Assembly (NCBI GenBank): GCA_020639295.1
Contig: JACKGY010000011.1
Span: forward strand, 1-64,000
Reading direction: 5' to 3'
DNA: 64,000 bases
From: Planctomycetota bacterium
GTDB taxonomy: Bacteria > Planctomycetota > GCA-002687715 > DRQF01
Each line of letters opens with the position of its first letter. Position 1 is the stretch's first letter. The notes under the pieces were generated by a model that was given only the letters and a program-made list of their open reading frames with translations, was not told where the DNA came from and searched no databases. This document shows, piece after piece, positions 1 to 6,928 of this stretch. The position numbers and the translations under genes were made by a program.

Positions 1-1146
1 AATTACTGCTCCCTGAATCGGGTTCTCAGATTCTTGGTCATAGACATCGATGCTGAGGATTCTCGCATCAGGCAGTCGTATGTCTCCAAGATCCATGCTG
101 GTCATTCCGAAATGTGGAACTTTGACGGTCCAGGACAGACCCTCGAATCCAAGGTGAACCTCAACAGGATGATTCGGATAAGGCCAAGCGACGAGACAGA
201 AGCTCCCGTCCGGCCCCGTCATCTCGCTACTCAAGGTGATAGCGCGCGGCGCCTCCAGTAGCTTCGCATCAATTCCCTCAATAGCTTCTCCGAGAGAGTT
301 TATGACTCGTCCCCTGATGCAGGCGCATTCTCTGATGTTGATGCGCAGCTCTTCGCCTTGGAGCCGCCGTTCATTCAGTTGCGGCCGCGGACCGACCAAT
401 GTTGGGGTCCCACCATCTGCGACATACGGTGGCGAGAATCGAAACTCGATCTTCCAGGCCGGCGGCAAGCCGGTAATCGCGAATCTCCCCGTACCTGGTT
501 CAACATCAATATGCCGGCGGTCCTGTGCACGTCGAAGAAGGGAATGAGGTGGAGTGTCTCCCGAGCGGCACACATAGGGTCGCGAACTTGACACGACTAC
601 AACGTCGAATGCAACGGACTTCTGCGGAGGGGCCTCGTCGATCGAGAGGAATCCAACGGCTGTCGCGCCACGATGAAGGAGGATCTGAACTGGGCCGGAA
701 CTCTCGACTCGCTCGACTGAAGGTAGGAATCCCTCTCGTTCAACAATGACCCAACCGGCCCCATCGTATGAGAAGTGGGCTGTTCCGTCGCGTTCCGATG
801 TCGCGTAACGAGCTTGGTCTCGCGATGACTGTGGTGTGTAGCGCACCTCCGCTGAAGCCACTGGGTTGCCGGACTCCTCGATTACCTGTATCTCAAGATC
901 CTTGTCCGCGCATTCCGCGTCGCTGGTCCCCGCGGTCTCGTCGAGGGCCGAGATAGACTCATCGCAACCTCGCAACCTAGATTCTCGATGGACAATCGCT
1001 GCTCCCCGAGGCGCGACATCGGACCTGGGGTCTCCTAAGGGGTCTTCGGTGCCGCTCCAAGCAAGGCTCCAAAGCACGAGCGCAACAAGACTGGCTACTC
1101 CGGCCCCCGGTGCGAGCCAGCGACGATTCACCACTGTACTGCTCAC
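1..1146 (-). CDS. Carboxypeptidase-regulatory-like surface protein, partial (3' end off the left edge)
   Basis: An open frame on the minus strand starts at GTG 1146 (an in-frame GTG at 1161 is possible) and runs 382 codons to the window edge without a stop. The N-terminus has basic residues (NRRW) and a hydrophobic segment around residues 10-30 (GVASLVALVLWSLAW), so it is a signal anchor or signal peptide. The rest looks like consecutive beta-sandwich repeats: phrases such as IQVIEESGNPVASAEVRY, RGRVINSLGEAIEG and TGPDGSFCLV match the carboxypeptidase-regulatory-like/Cna-B style of extracellular Ig-like modules. Codon use is visibly less GC-rich than in genes to the right, which suggests transfer. 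The ligand or role cannot be read from the sequence. Confidence 0.7.
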   Translation of the reverse strand, partial: MSSTVVNRRWLAPGAGVASLVALVLWSLAWSGTEDPLGDPRSDVAPRGAAIVHRESRLRGCDESISALDETAGTSDAECADKDLEIQVIEESGNPVASAEVRYTPQSSRDQARYATSERDGTAHFSYDGAGWVIVEREGFLPSVERVESSGPVQILLHRGATAVGFLSIDEAPPQKSVAFDVVVVSSSRPYVCRSGDTPPHSLLRRAQDRRHIDVEPGTGRFAITGLPPAWKIEFRFSPPYVADGGTPTLVGPRPQLNERRLQGEELRINIRECACIRGRVINSLGEAIEGIDAKLLEAPRAITLSSEMTGPDGSFCLVAWPYPNHPVEVHLGFEGLSWTVKVPHFGMTSMDLGDIRLPDARILSIDVYDQESENPIQGAVI

Positions 1147-1187
1147 GTTTGTTCTTCCCACGCCACCGGCTCGCAGGGCCTGCCACC

Positions 1188-1361
1188 TCAGGTCGAAGAT
1201 GCGATTGCCGCTTCCAGCAATGTCTCGAATATCGCCTGACGTTCGAGCAGTCGTCTGCCGCGTGCCGAGCCGTGCTCGGCCGGTATCCGTTCGAGTCGCT
1301 ACGCGAGTCTTCGCGCCAGCCGACTACTCAGTTCACGATCGTAGTGTCGCGTTCCCGCCAT
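1188..1361 (-). pseudogene. Short reading frame interrupted by an in-frame TAG
   Basis: From ATG 1361 the frame reads MAGTRHYDRELSSRLARRLA, meets TAG at 1299-1301, then continues in the same frame for 36 more codons (ending LLERQAIFETLLEAAIASST) to TGA at 1188. Both parts look like one charged alpha-helical protein of about 57 residues. It lies directly upstream of the surface protein gene on the same strand. It may be a broken small gene, or just a chance frame next to the transposase remnant. No family is recognised. Confidence 0.25.
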
Positions 1362-1409
1362 GTCACGGTCAATTGCCGAATCCCCGTTGCCGCATGACCC
1401 GCTCGTCGC

Positions 1410-2100
1410 CCGTCGTCGGGCGGCCATGTCGTGCAGGCTCTCGCGCAGGGCGAGCACGAGGTCGGTGAGGCCGAGCGTACGCTTGCCCCGGAACTCCTCC
1501 AGGCTCAGCCGGTCGCGCATGCCCTCCTTCAGCGAGCGCATCGCCCGCTCGACCCAGCAGTTGTGCTGCGGTGTCTGGGGCAGGTTCACGAGCTGGACAT
1601 GCCCTCCTGCACTGTGTCGCTCCTGAGCTTGCGGCTCGCGTAGCTGCCTGTAACCGGGTTGATGTCTGCGAATCCCGTCTGGACGCCCCACTTGAATATC
1701 GCCGAGACGGTCGTGCGGTAGCGGCGGATGGTCGTCGGGGGCCATATCGGCTGTTTCGAGTTCCCTGACCCACCGAGAGACGCGTCCGGCCCTGATCCGG
1801 CCCAGGTTCTTGCTGCGGCCGAGTCGCTCCAGGAAGCTCCCGGTTCGGGTGCGGTCTACCCGGTGGCGACGGCTCCAGCCCGGTGGCGTCCCACGCCGAG
1901 AAGAGGCCGCCCAGGGTCGTTCGGTCCCCACCGGGGACTTCTGGGCCTCGGGTCGCCGCCTCGTAGTAGAGCTTGGCGGCGACGATCGAGGCTTCTTCTT
2001 CGCTCCTTGTTCCGGTCGACCGCCGGTGCTCTTGGTCACCGATCCTGAAGCGCACCCACCAGCAGGGTGTCCGCCTTCGCAGGCACAGCTCGGGGCTCAT
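1410..2100 (-). pseudogene. Broken tyrosine-type integrase joined to an integrase-core transposase tail
   Basis: Three minus-strand frames must be stitched to follow this gene. From ATG 2100 to about 1866 the frame encodes the N-terminal arm of a phage-type integrase (WWVRFRIGDQEHRRSTGT, then IVAAKLYYEAATRG). The core-binding SAM-like domain continues in a second frame at about 1847-1740 (LGRSKNLGRIRAGRVSRWV). It goes on in a third at about 1738-1586 (TIRRYRTTVSAIFKWGVQTG), which stops at 1586. No tyrosine-recombinase catalytic domain follows. Instead, about 1601-1410 encodes a DDE/rve transposase end (LPQTPQHNCWVERAMRSLKE). It lies just 3' of tRNA-Val, the classic integration position, so it is read as the decayed integrase of an island. 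Confidence 0.7.
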
Positions 2101-2207
2101 GGGGCTCCGCTCCGCGATGGTCCGGTCCAGGGGACTTCCCAGGTTTCTAGTGCCCCCACACACGCGGCGACAAGGCGAGCCCAGGGGAGAGGCCGGCGAG
2201 AACAGAA

Positions 2208-2240
2208 AAGGCCCCGAAGTCGTTGAGACTCCGGGGCCTT
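2208..2240 (-). terminator. Intrinsic terminator of tRNA-Val
   Basis: On the minus strand a 9-bp GC-rich stem (AAGGCCCCG pairing with CGGGGCCTT) with a short loop is followed by a TTTTC tract. It begins 6 bases beyond the 3' end of the tRNA and faces its transcription. Confidence 0.75.
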
Positions 2241-2245
2241 CGAGT

Positions 2246-2318
2246 GGGCGTAGCAGGACTTGAACCTGCGACCTCCACGATGTCAACGTGGCGCTCTAGC
2301 CAGCTGAGCTATACGCCC
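2246..2318 (-). tRNA. tRNA-Val (GAC)
   Basis: The minus strand folds into a complete 73-nt cloverleaf. The acceptor is GGGCGTA paired with TACGCCC, the D-arm is GCTCAGCTGGCTAGAGC, the anticodon stem is CCACG/CGTGG with loop TTGACAT (anticodon GAC, valine), and the T-arm contains GGTTCAAGTCC. The CCA end is not encoded. It has its own promoter and terminator, and an integrase remnant lies on its 3' side. Confidence 0.95.
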
Positions 2319-2336
2319 ATTCCTCATGGGCGGCGC

Positions 2337-2365
2337 ATTTTGTGGCGAGCCAGGGGGGTCGTCAA
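2337..2365 (-). promoter_or_regulatory. Promoter of tRNA-Val
   Basis: On the minus strand TTGACG (2365-2360) is separated by 17 bases from CAAAAT (2342-2337). The predicted start lies about 12 bases before the tRNA 5' end. The -35 matches 5 of 6 consensus bases and the -10 matches 4 of 6. Confidence 0.55.
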
Positions 2366-2556
2366 GGGAAGGAGCAGAAAAGGGCGCAGGGGGCGGGAAG
2401 GGGCGTGGAGGGCCGGTTTTGTCCTCAGCGGGGGCTGGCGCGGAGACGGGAATTTCGGAAAAAGGTGCCGGCTTCGGTCCGGGCCGGGGCGCGCGTTCGT
2501 CCCGCTCGGGGCAGAATGGCGCCCGGAAGTCGCGCCAAGTCAGGAGGACGGCCTAG

Positions 2557-3168
2557 GTGAATCCGGGAAAAGGGGGCGAGGGCGGCGGCCGCGAGGTCTA
2601 CACGACCGGCCAGGTCGCCAAGATCTGCGGGGTCACCATCCGGACCGTGATCAAGTGGTTCGAGTCGGGCAAGCTCGACGGCTACAAGATCCCGGCCTCC
2701 CGCGATCGACGCATTCCCCGTGACGCGCTCCTGCGCTTCCTCGACGACCACCGCTACCCCTACGACCCGAGCCTGCTCGATCCCTCGATCCGCGTCCTGG
2801 TCGCCGATGACGAGCCGGCCATCGTCGCGATGATCGCCGAGGATCTGGCCCGGCTCGACGGGGTCGAGGTGCATCGGGCCCACTCGGGCTACGAGGCCGG
2901 CTACGAGACCGCGCGCATCAGACCGCACCTGCTCCTGATCGACTACAACCTCGGCGACCTCGACGCCGAGCAGGTACTCGCCACCCTGGCGCGGGACGAG
3001 GGCGTGAAGGACATGCGGGTCCTGGTGATGACCGGTTTCCTCTCCGACGACGAGGTCCGCACGCTCCAGCGCCGCGGGCTCCGGGTCCTGCGCAAGCCGC
3101 TCGATCCGCGCGCCATCGTGGCCGAGATCGAGGATCTGCGGACGGTGAGCCGCCGGTCGCGCGCCTGA
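2557..3168 (+). CDS. HTH (MerR/excisionase-like)-receiver fusion response regulator
   Basis: This 203-residue protein starts at GTG 2557 behind AGGAGG. Residues 14-62 form a MerR/BldC-type winged helix (YTTGQVAKICGVTIRTVIKW, then RRIPRDALLRFL). Residues 77-195 form an intact receiver domain with the acidic pocket D84/D85, phosphoacceptor D129 (LLLIDYN), T159 and K180. It is therefore expected to bind DNA under phosphorelay control, although its domain order is the reverse of OmpR or NarL regulators. No kinase gene is adjacent. The MATE exporter follows after 8 bases and is a plausible co-transcribed partner or target. Confidence 0.85.
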   Translation: MNPGKGGEGGGREVYTTGQVAKICGVTIRTVIKWFESGKLDGYKIPASRDRRIPRDALLRFLDDHRYPYDPSLLDPSIRVLVADDEPAIVAMIAEDLARLDGVEVHRAHSGYEAGYETARIRPHLLLIDYNLGDLDAEQVLATLARDEGVKDMRVLVMTGFLSDDEVRTLQRRGLRVLRKPLDPRAIVAEIEDLRTVSRRSRA

Positions 3169-3176
3169 GCGGTCCG

Positions 3177-4586
3177 GTGACTCCAGGCGCCGAGGCCGAT
3201 CTGGTTCGTGGTCGACTCCTCGGCCGAACCCTGCGCTACGGTTTGCCCCTCGCCCTCGGCATGGCCGCCCATGGCCTGTTCAACTGCGTCGACCTGGTGA
3301 TCGTCGGCCGCCTCGGCGAGGGGGCGGTCGCGGCGGTGACCCTCGGCGGCGTGATCAACATGGTGGCGATGCTGGCCTTCAACGGCGTCACCAACGTCCT
3401 CGCCAGCGCCGCCGCCGAGCGCTGCGGGCGGGGCGACGGCGACCAGCTCGCCGCGCTCGAACGCTCGTCGGAGTGGTTCACCCTCTGGGCCTCGATCGTC
3501 CTCGGCCTCGTCTTCGCCCTCCTGGCCCGTCCGCTCATCGCCCTCTGCGCGGCCGACCGCGCCACCTCGGCGCTGGCCGTCGACTACCTGGTGATCTGCT
3601 CGCTCGGCTCGGGCACGATGTTCTTCGTGCTCTGGGGCGCGGCGCTGCTCCGTGCCCGCGGCGAGTCCTTTTGGCCGATGGTGGTGCTCATCGGCAGCAA
3701 CGCCCTCAACCTCCTGCTCGACCTCGTCCTGGTCTTCGGCCTCGTCGGCTTTCCGCGCCTCGGGGTCGCCGGCGCCGCCTGGGCGACCGTCCTGGCCCGG
3801 GCGGTCGGCGCCCTGGTCCTGGTCGTCGTCCTGCATCGGCGGCGGCAGGGGCGGGCGGGCCGGAGGGCGTCGGTGCCGCTCGGGCCCATCGTCCGCGCCG
3901 GGCTGATCAACTCGGCCCAGACCATCGCCCGGGTCTTCGGCCTCTACCTCCTGCTCAGCCTGGCCTCGCGGGTGGCCGCCCGCGAGAGCGTCGTCGCCGC
4001 CCGCGACCTGCTCGACGGCGTCGGCGTGGCGATCCGACTCGAGATGGTGCTGATGTTCGCGGCCCTGGGCTTCGGCGCCGCGGCGGCCAGCTTCCTGGCC
4101 CAGAATCTGGCCGCCGGACGCCCGGAACGCGCGCGCGGGGGGCTCCTGGCCCTGACCCTCGAGGCCGCGCTCTTCGGCTCGGTCCTCGCGCTCCTGCTCT
4201 GGCTCCTGCGGGCACCGCTCTTCGATCTGGTGGCGCCCGACTCGGCCGCGGCGGCGGCCACCGCGGCCGCGCTCTACCTCGGCCGGCTCCTGCCGGCGCA
4301 GCCCTTCCTGATCGTGGGCATCGTGCTCTCCCAGGCCCTGGTCGGCCTGGGCTCGGTGCGCAGCGCGGTGGTCGTGGACGTCCTGCTCTACGCTCTCCTC
4401 ACGCCGGCGGTCCTCCTCCTGGCCAGCGACGGGGTGGCGACCGCCTTCCTCGTCCTGGCCCTCGCCCACGTTCTTGCCGCCGTCGTCTACATCCTGTTGA
4501 TGCGTCGGCGTCTGAAGCGTGCGACTCGGGTGGATTCCCCACCGGCTTCCGGGTCGCAGCCACCGGCATCTCCTTTGCCTTCTTGA
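3177..4586 (+). CDS. MATE-family multidrug/metabolite efflux transporter
   Basis: The product is a 469-residue membrane protein starting at GTG 3177. It has roughly twelve hydrophobic helices in two halves. The first half carries the MATE signature region around residues 20-85 (CVDLVIVGRLGEGAVAAVTL, then NVLASAAAERCGRGD), and a similar second half begins near residue 240. MATE proteins export cationic or organic compounds using Na+ or H+ gradients. The substrate is not inferable here. The short 8-bp gap from the regulator gene suggests an operon. Confidence 0.88.
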   Translation: MTPGAEADLVRGRLLGRTLRYGLPLALGMAAHGLFNCVDLVIVGRLGEGAVAAVTLGGVINMVAMLAFNGVTNVLASAAAERCGRGDGDQLAALERSSEWFTLWASIVLGLVFALLARPLIALCAADRATSALAVDYLVICSLGSGTMFFVLWGAALLRARGESFWPMVVLIGSNALNLLLDLVLVFGLVGFPRLGVAGAAWATVLARAVGALVLVVVLHRRRQGRAGRRASVPLGPIVRAGLINSAQTIARVFGLYLLLSLASRVAARESVVAARDLLDGVGVAIRLEMVLMFAALGFGAAAASFLAQNLAAGRPERARGGLLALTLEAALFGSVLALLLWLLRAPLFDLVAPDSAAAAATAAALYLGRLLPAQPFLIVGIVLSQALVGLGSVRSAVVVDVLLYALLTPAVLLLASDGVATAFLVLALAHVLAAVVYILLMRRRLKRATRVDSPPASGSQPPASPLPS

Positions 4587-4771
4587 GCAGGGCGACCGGC
4601 AGGCGTACAACGGGTGGCCGAGCTTCCGATTCTCGGTGGACCGAGAAGAACAATGCCCCGAGGTCGTCCGCCGCCGCCGACCCGGCCCCCACGAGGGTGC
4701 CGGTGCCGCCGGGTTTCGGCTCGTCGCGGGGCGCAAGGAGTCGACCGAGAAGCCGGGCTTCGATTCGCTAC

Positions 4772-5839
4772 ATGGAACGCGTCAAAGTCTCCAAGACCGA
4801 ACGGCTGCTGAACCTGATCTCCTTCATGCTCAGGTCACCCAGACCCGTTCCCTTCTCGCAGATCGCCGGGCACGTGGTCGGCTACGACGACGAGGCGCGG
4901 CTCGATTCGATCGAGAAGCGTTTCGATCGCGACAAGGCCGAACTCCGCAACATGGGCATCCCGGTCGACTACCTGGACACCGGGAGCCAGGAGACCTCCG
5001 GCTACGTCATCCCGCGCGACAAGTTCTTCCTGCGCAACATCCAGTTCGACGGCACCGACGCCATCCTGCTCGCCCTCGCCGGTCGCTGGGGTTCCTTCGC
5101 GCTGAAGCGGAGCCCGGTGATGCGCGAGGCCTTCAACTCGGCCCTGCGCAAGCTTTCGATCGACATGCCGGAGGTCGACCATCTGCCCGCCGAGCCGGCC
5201 CACTTCCTCCAGGTCGGGCGGGGTCACGAGAAGGCCGGCGAGAACCTCCAGGTCATCTGCGCCGCGGTCTTCGGCCGACGCACCATCCGCTTCGACTACG
5301 CCGGCCGCCGCGACCAGAAGGCCGCCCGCCGCAAGGTCGATCCCTACGGGCTCGGCATCTCGGAAGGGGAGTGGTACCTGGTGGGGCATTGCCATGCTCG
5401 CGCCGGCATCCGCATGTTCAAGCTGGCCCGGATCACCGGCGCCGCCGCCCTGACCGGCGCCTCCGACGCCGGACCGGAATTCGAGATCCCCGCCGACTTC
5501 CGGATCGACGACCACCTCAATCGCCGGGCCTGGGATTTCGGCGACGACCAGCCGGTCGAGGTCCGCCTGGAGGTGCCGCGCGACCTCGCCGCCCAGCTCG
5601 GCCACGAGGCGACCTTGAGCTTCGTGGTGGAAGCCGAGGGCCGGGTCCTGCCGGCCGGGGAGATCGGCGACGAGCCGCGCCAGATCCTCCGCTTCGAGGC
5701 CCGGCAGCCGGAGAAGATGGTCGACTGGGTGCTCTCCCTCGGTCCGGACGTCGAGCTGCTCGACCCGCCGGAGCTGCGCCAGAAGCTGATCGGCCGGGTG
5801 GCCCGCTACCGCGAGGTCTACGGGGGCAAGTCGCGATGA
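4772..5839 (+). CDS. WYL-domain transcriptional regulator, PafB-like
   Basis: The product has 355 residues from ATG 4772. The start is chosen because the N-terminal winged helix (KTERLLNLISFML) begins right after it; the Shine-Dalgarno is weak. Residues 1-75 are the HTH. A WYL domain lies at about 160-225, with DPYGLGISEGEWYLVGHCH followed by RMFKLARI. A C-terminal WCX-type extension follows. WYL regulators sense ligands, probably nucleic acid in the PafBC case, and PafBC activates DNA-damage genes in actinobacteria. The stop overlaps the next WYL gene by 4 bases (ATGA), so the two are translationally coupled, as pafB-pafC are. Confidence 0.85.
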   Translation: MERVKVSKTERLLNLISFMLRSPRPVPFSQIAGHVVGYDDEARLDSIEKRFDRDKAELRNMGIPVDYLDTGSQETSGYVIPRDKFFLRNIQFDGTDAILLALAGRWGSFALKRSPVMREAFNSALRKLSIDMPEVDHLPAEPAHFLQVGRGHEKAGENLQVICAAVFGRRTIRFDYAGRRDQKAARRKVDPYGLGISEGEWYLVGHCHARAGIRMFKLARITGAAALTGASDAGPEFEIPADFRIDDHLNRRAWDFGDDQPVEVRLEVPRDLAAQLGHEATLSFVVEAEGRVLPAGEIGDEPRQILRFEARQPEKMVDWVLSLGPDVELLDPPELRQKLIGRVARYREVYGGKSR

Positions 5840-6819
5840 ACCTCTCCCTCGAGACCGTCCTGCGTTGCCTGGACATCCTGCCCCTGGTCCGCGAGAACCA
5901 GGGCATCCAGCTCGCCGAGCTGGCCCAGCGCTCCGGCATCGACGAGAAGACCATCGTCGACCAGCTCATCCCGACGCTCATGCTCTGCGGCGCGCCGCCC
6001 TACATGCCGCACGACTACGTCAGCATCTGGCTCGAGGGCGATCACGTCTACGTCGAGTTCGCCGACCACTTCCGCCGGCCGGTGACCCTGCTCCCGGTCG
6101 AGATCACCGCCTTGCACCTGGCGCTGACCAGCGCCGCGCGGCCGGGCGAGCACGATCCGGCGGTGCGCCGGCGCATCGAGCAGCTGCGCGAGAAGATCGA
6201 GCGCGCCCTGCCGCCGCAGCAGCGGGTCTTCCTGGAGGAATCGAACCGGATCAGCCTCTCCGACCACCCGGACCAGGGTTCGCCCATCCTCGAGCAGGTG
6301 CGCCGGGCCGTGGCCGAGCGACGCAAGATCGAGATCGAGTACCTCTCCTTCGGCGACAGCCGGATCAAGACCCGCGTGGCCCATCCGCATGCCATCCTGG
6401 TTCGCGACGGCGTGACCTACCTGCCCTGCTTCGACGAGCTGCGCGATCACCTGGTCACCTTCCGGCTCGACCGCATCAACCAGGTGCGCGTCCTCGGCGA
6501 CCACTTCGAGCCGGTCGACTCCTTCGACGTCGAGAAGCTCGCCCGCGAGGGCTTCAGCCGGCCGGCCGAGGACGACGAGTTCGACGTCCGTCTCGAGGCC
6601 CGCGGCAGCGCCGCGCGGCAGCTGGCCGAGACCCTCGATCAGCGTCAGTGGCGCTGGCTCGACGACGAGCGGCTGGAGATCCGTCTGGCGACCTCGCGGC
6701 CGCGATCGGTGGTGCGCTGGTCCTTCCGCTTCGGACCCGATCTGGTGATCGTCGAGCCCGAGAGTTTGCGCGAGCTGGCCCGCGAGGAGCTGGCCGAGAT
6801 CGCCGGGCGTCATTCCTGA
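5836..6819 (+). CDS. WYL-domain transcriptional regulator, PafC-like
   Basis: The product has 327 residues; ATG 5836 overlaps the stop of the preceding WYL gene. Residues 1-60 hold a winged-helix region (LAELAQRSGIDEKTIVDQL). The WYL-like core lies at about 155-215 (RKIEIEYLSFGDSRIKTRVA, then VTFRLDRI), and a WCX-like C-terminus follows. The WYL triad itself is degenerate (GVTYLPCF). It most likely forms a heterodimer with its partner. Target genes cannot be read from the sequence; the family suggests a DNA-damage or proteasome-like regulon, but the TPR-protease-dnaA-holB operon immediately downstream is also a candidate. Confidence 0.8.
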   Translation: MNLSLETVLRCLDILPLVRENQGIQLAELAQRSGIDEKTIVDQLIPTLMLCGAPPYMPHDYVSIWLEGDHVYVEFADHFRRPVTLLPVEITALHLALTSAARPGEHDPAVRRRIEQLREKIERALPPQQRVFLEESNRISLSDHPDQGSPILEQVRRAVAERRKIEIEYLSFGDSRIKTRVAHPHAILVRDGVTYLPCFDELRDHLVTFRLDRINQVRVLGDHFEPVDSFDVEKLAREGFSRPAEDDEFDVRLEARGSAARQLAETLDQRQWRWLDDERLEIRLATSRPRSVVRWSFRFGPDLVIVEPESLRELAREELAEIAGRHS

Positions 6820-6867
6820 TCGCGATCTCGACGGGGCGTGGCGCCGCGACGCGGGCCGGCCCTTTCC

Positions 6868-6897
6868 TTGACCCTCCTTCACGGCGGCCGTTACGAT
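6868..6897 (+). promoter_or_regulatory. Putative promoter for the TPR protease-dnaA-holB operon
   Basis: TTGACC (6868-6873) and TACGAT (6892-6897) are separated by 18 bases and lie about 30 bases before GTG 6929. The hexamers are good but the spacing is one base long. Confidence 0.35.
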
Positions 6898-6928
6898 CGT
6901 CCTCTCGTCCCGTTCGGAGTGCCGCCGC

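Noticed and set aside
2943..4736. A 597-codon minus-strand open frame opposite the MATE gene
   Set aside because: Low-complexity, Arg/Asp/Gly-rich translation produced by high GC antisense to a clear membrane-protein gene.
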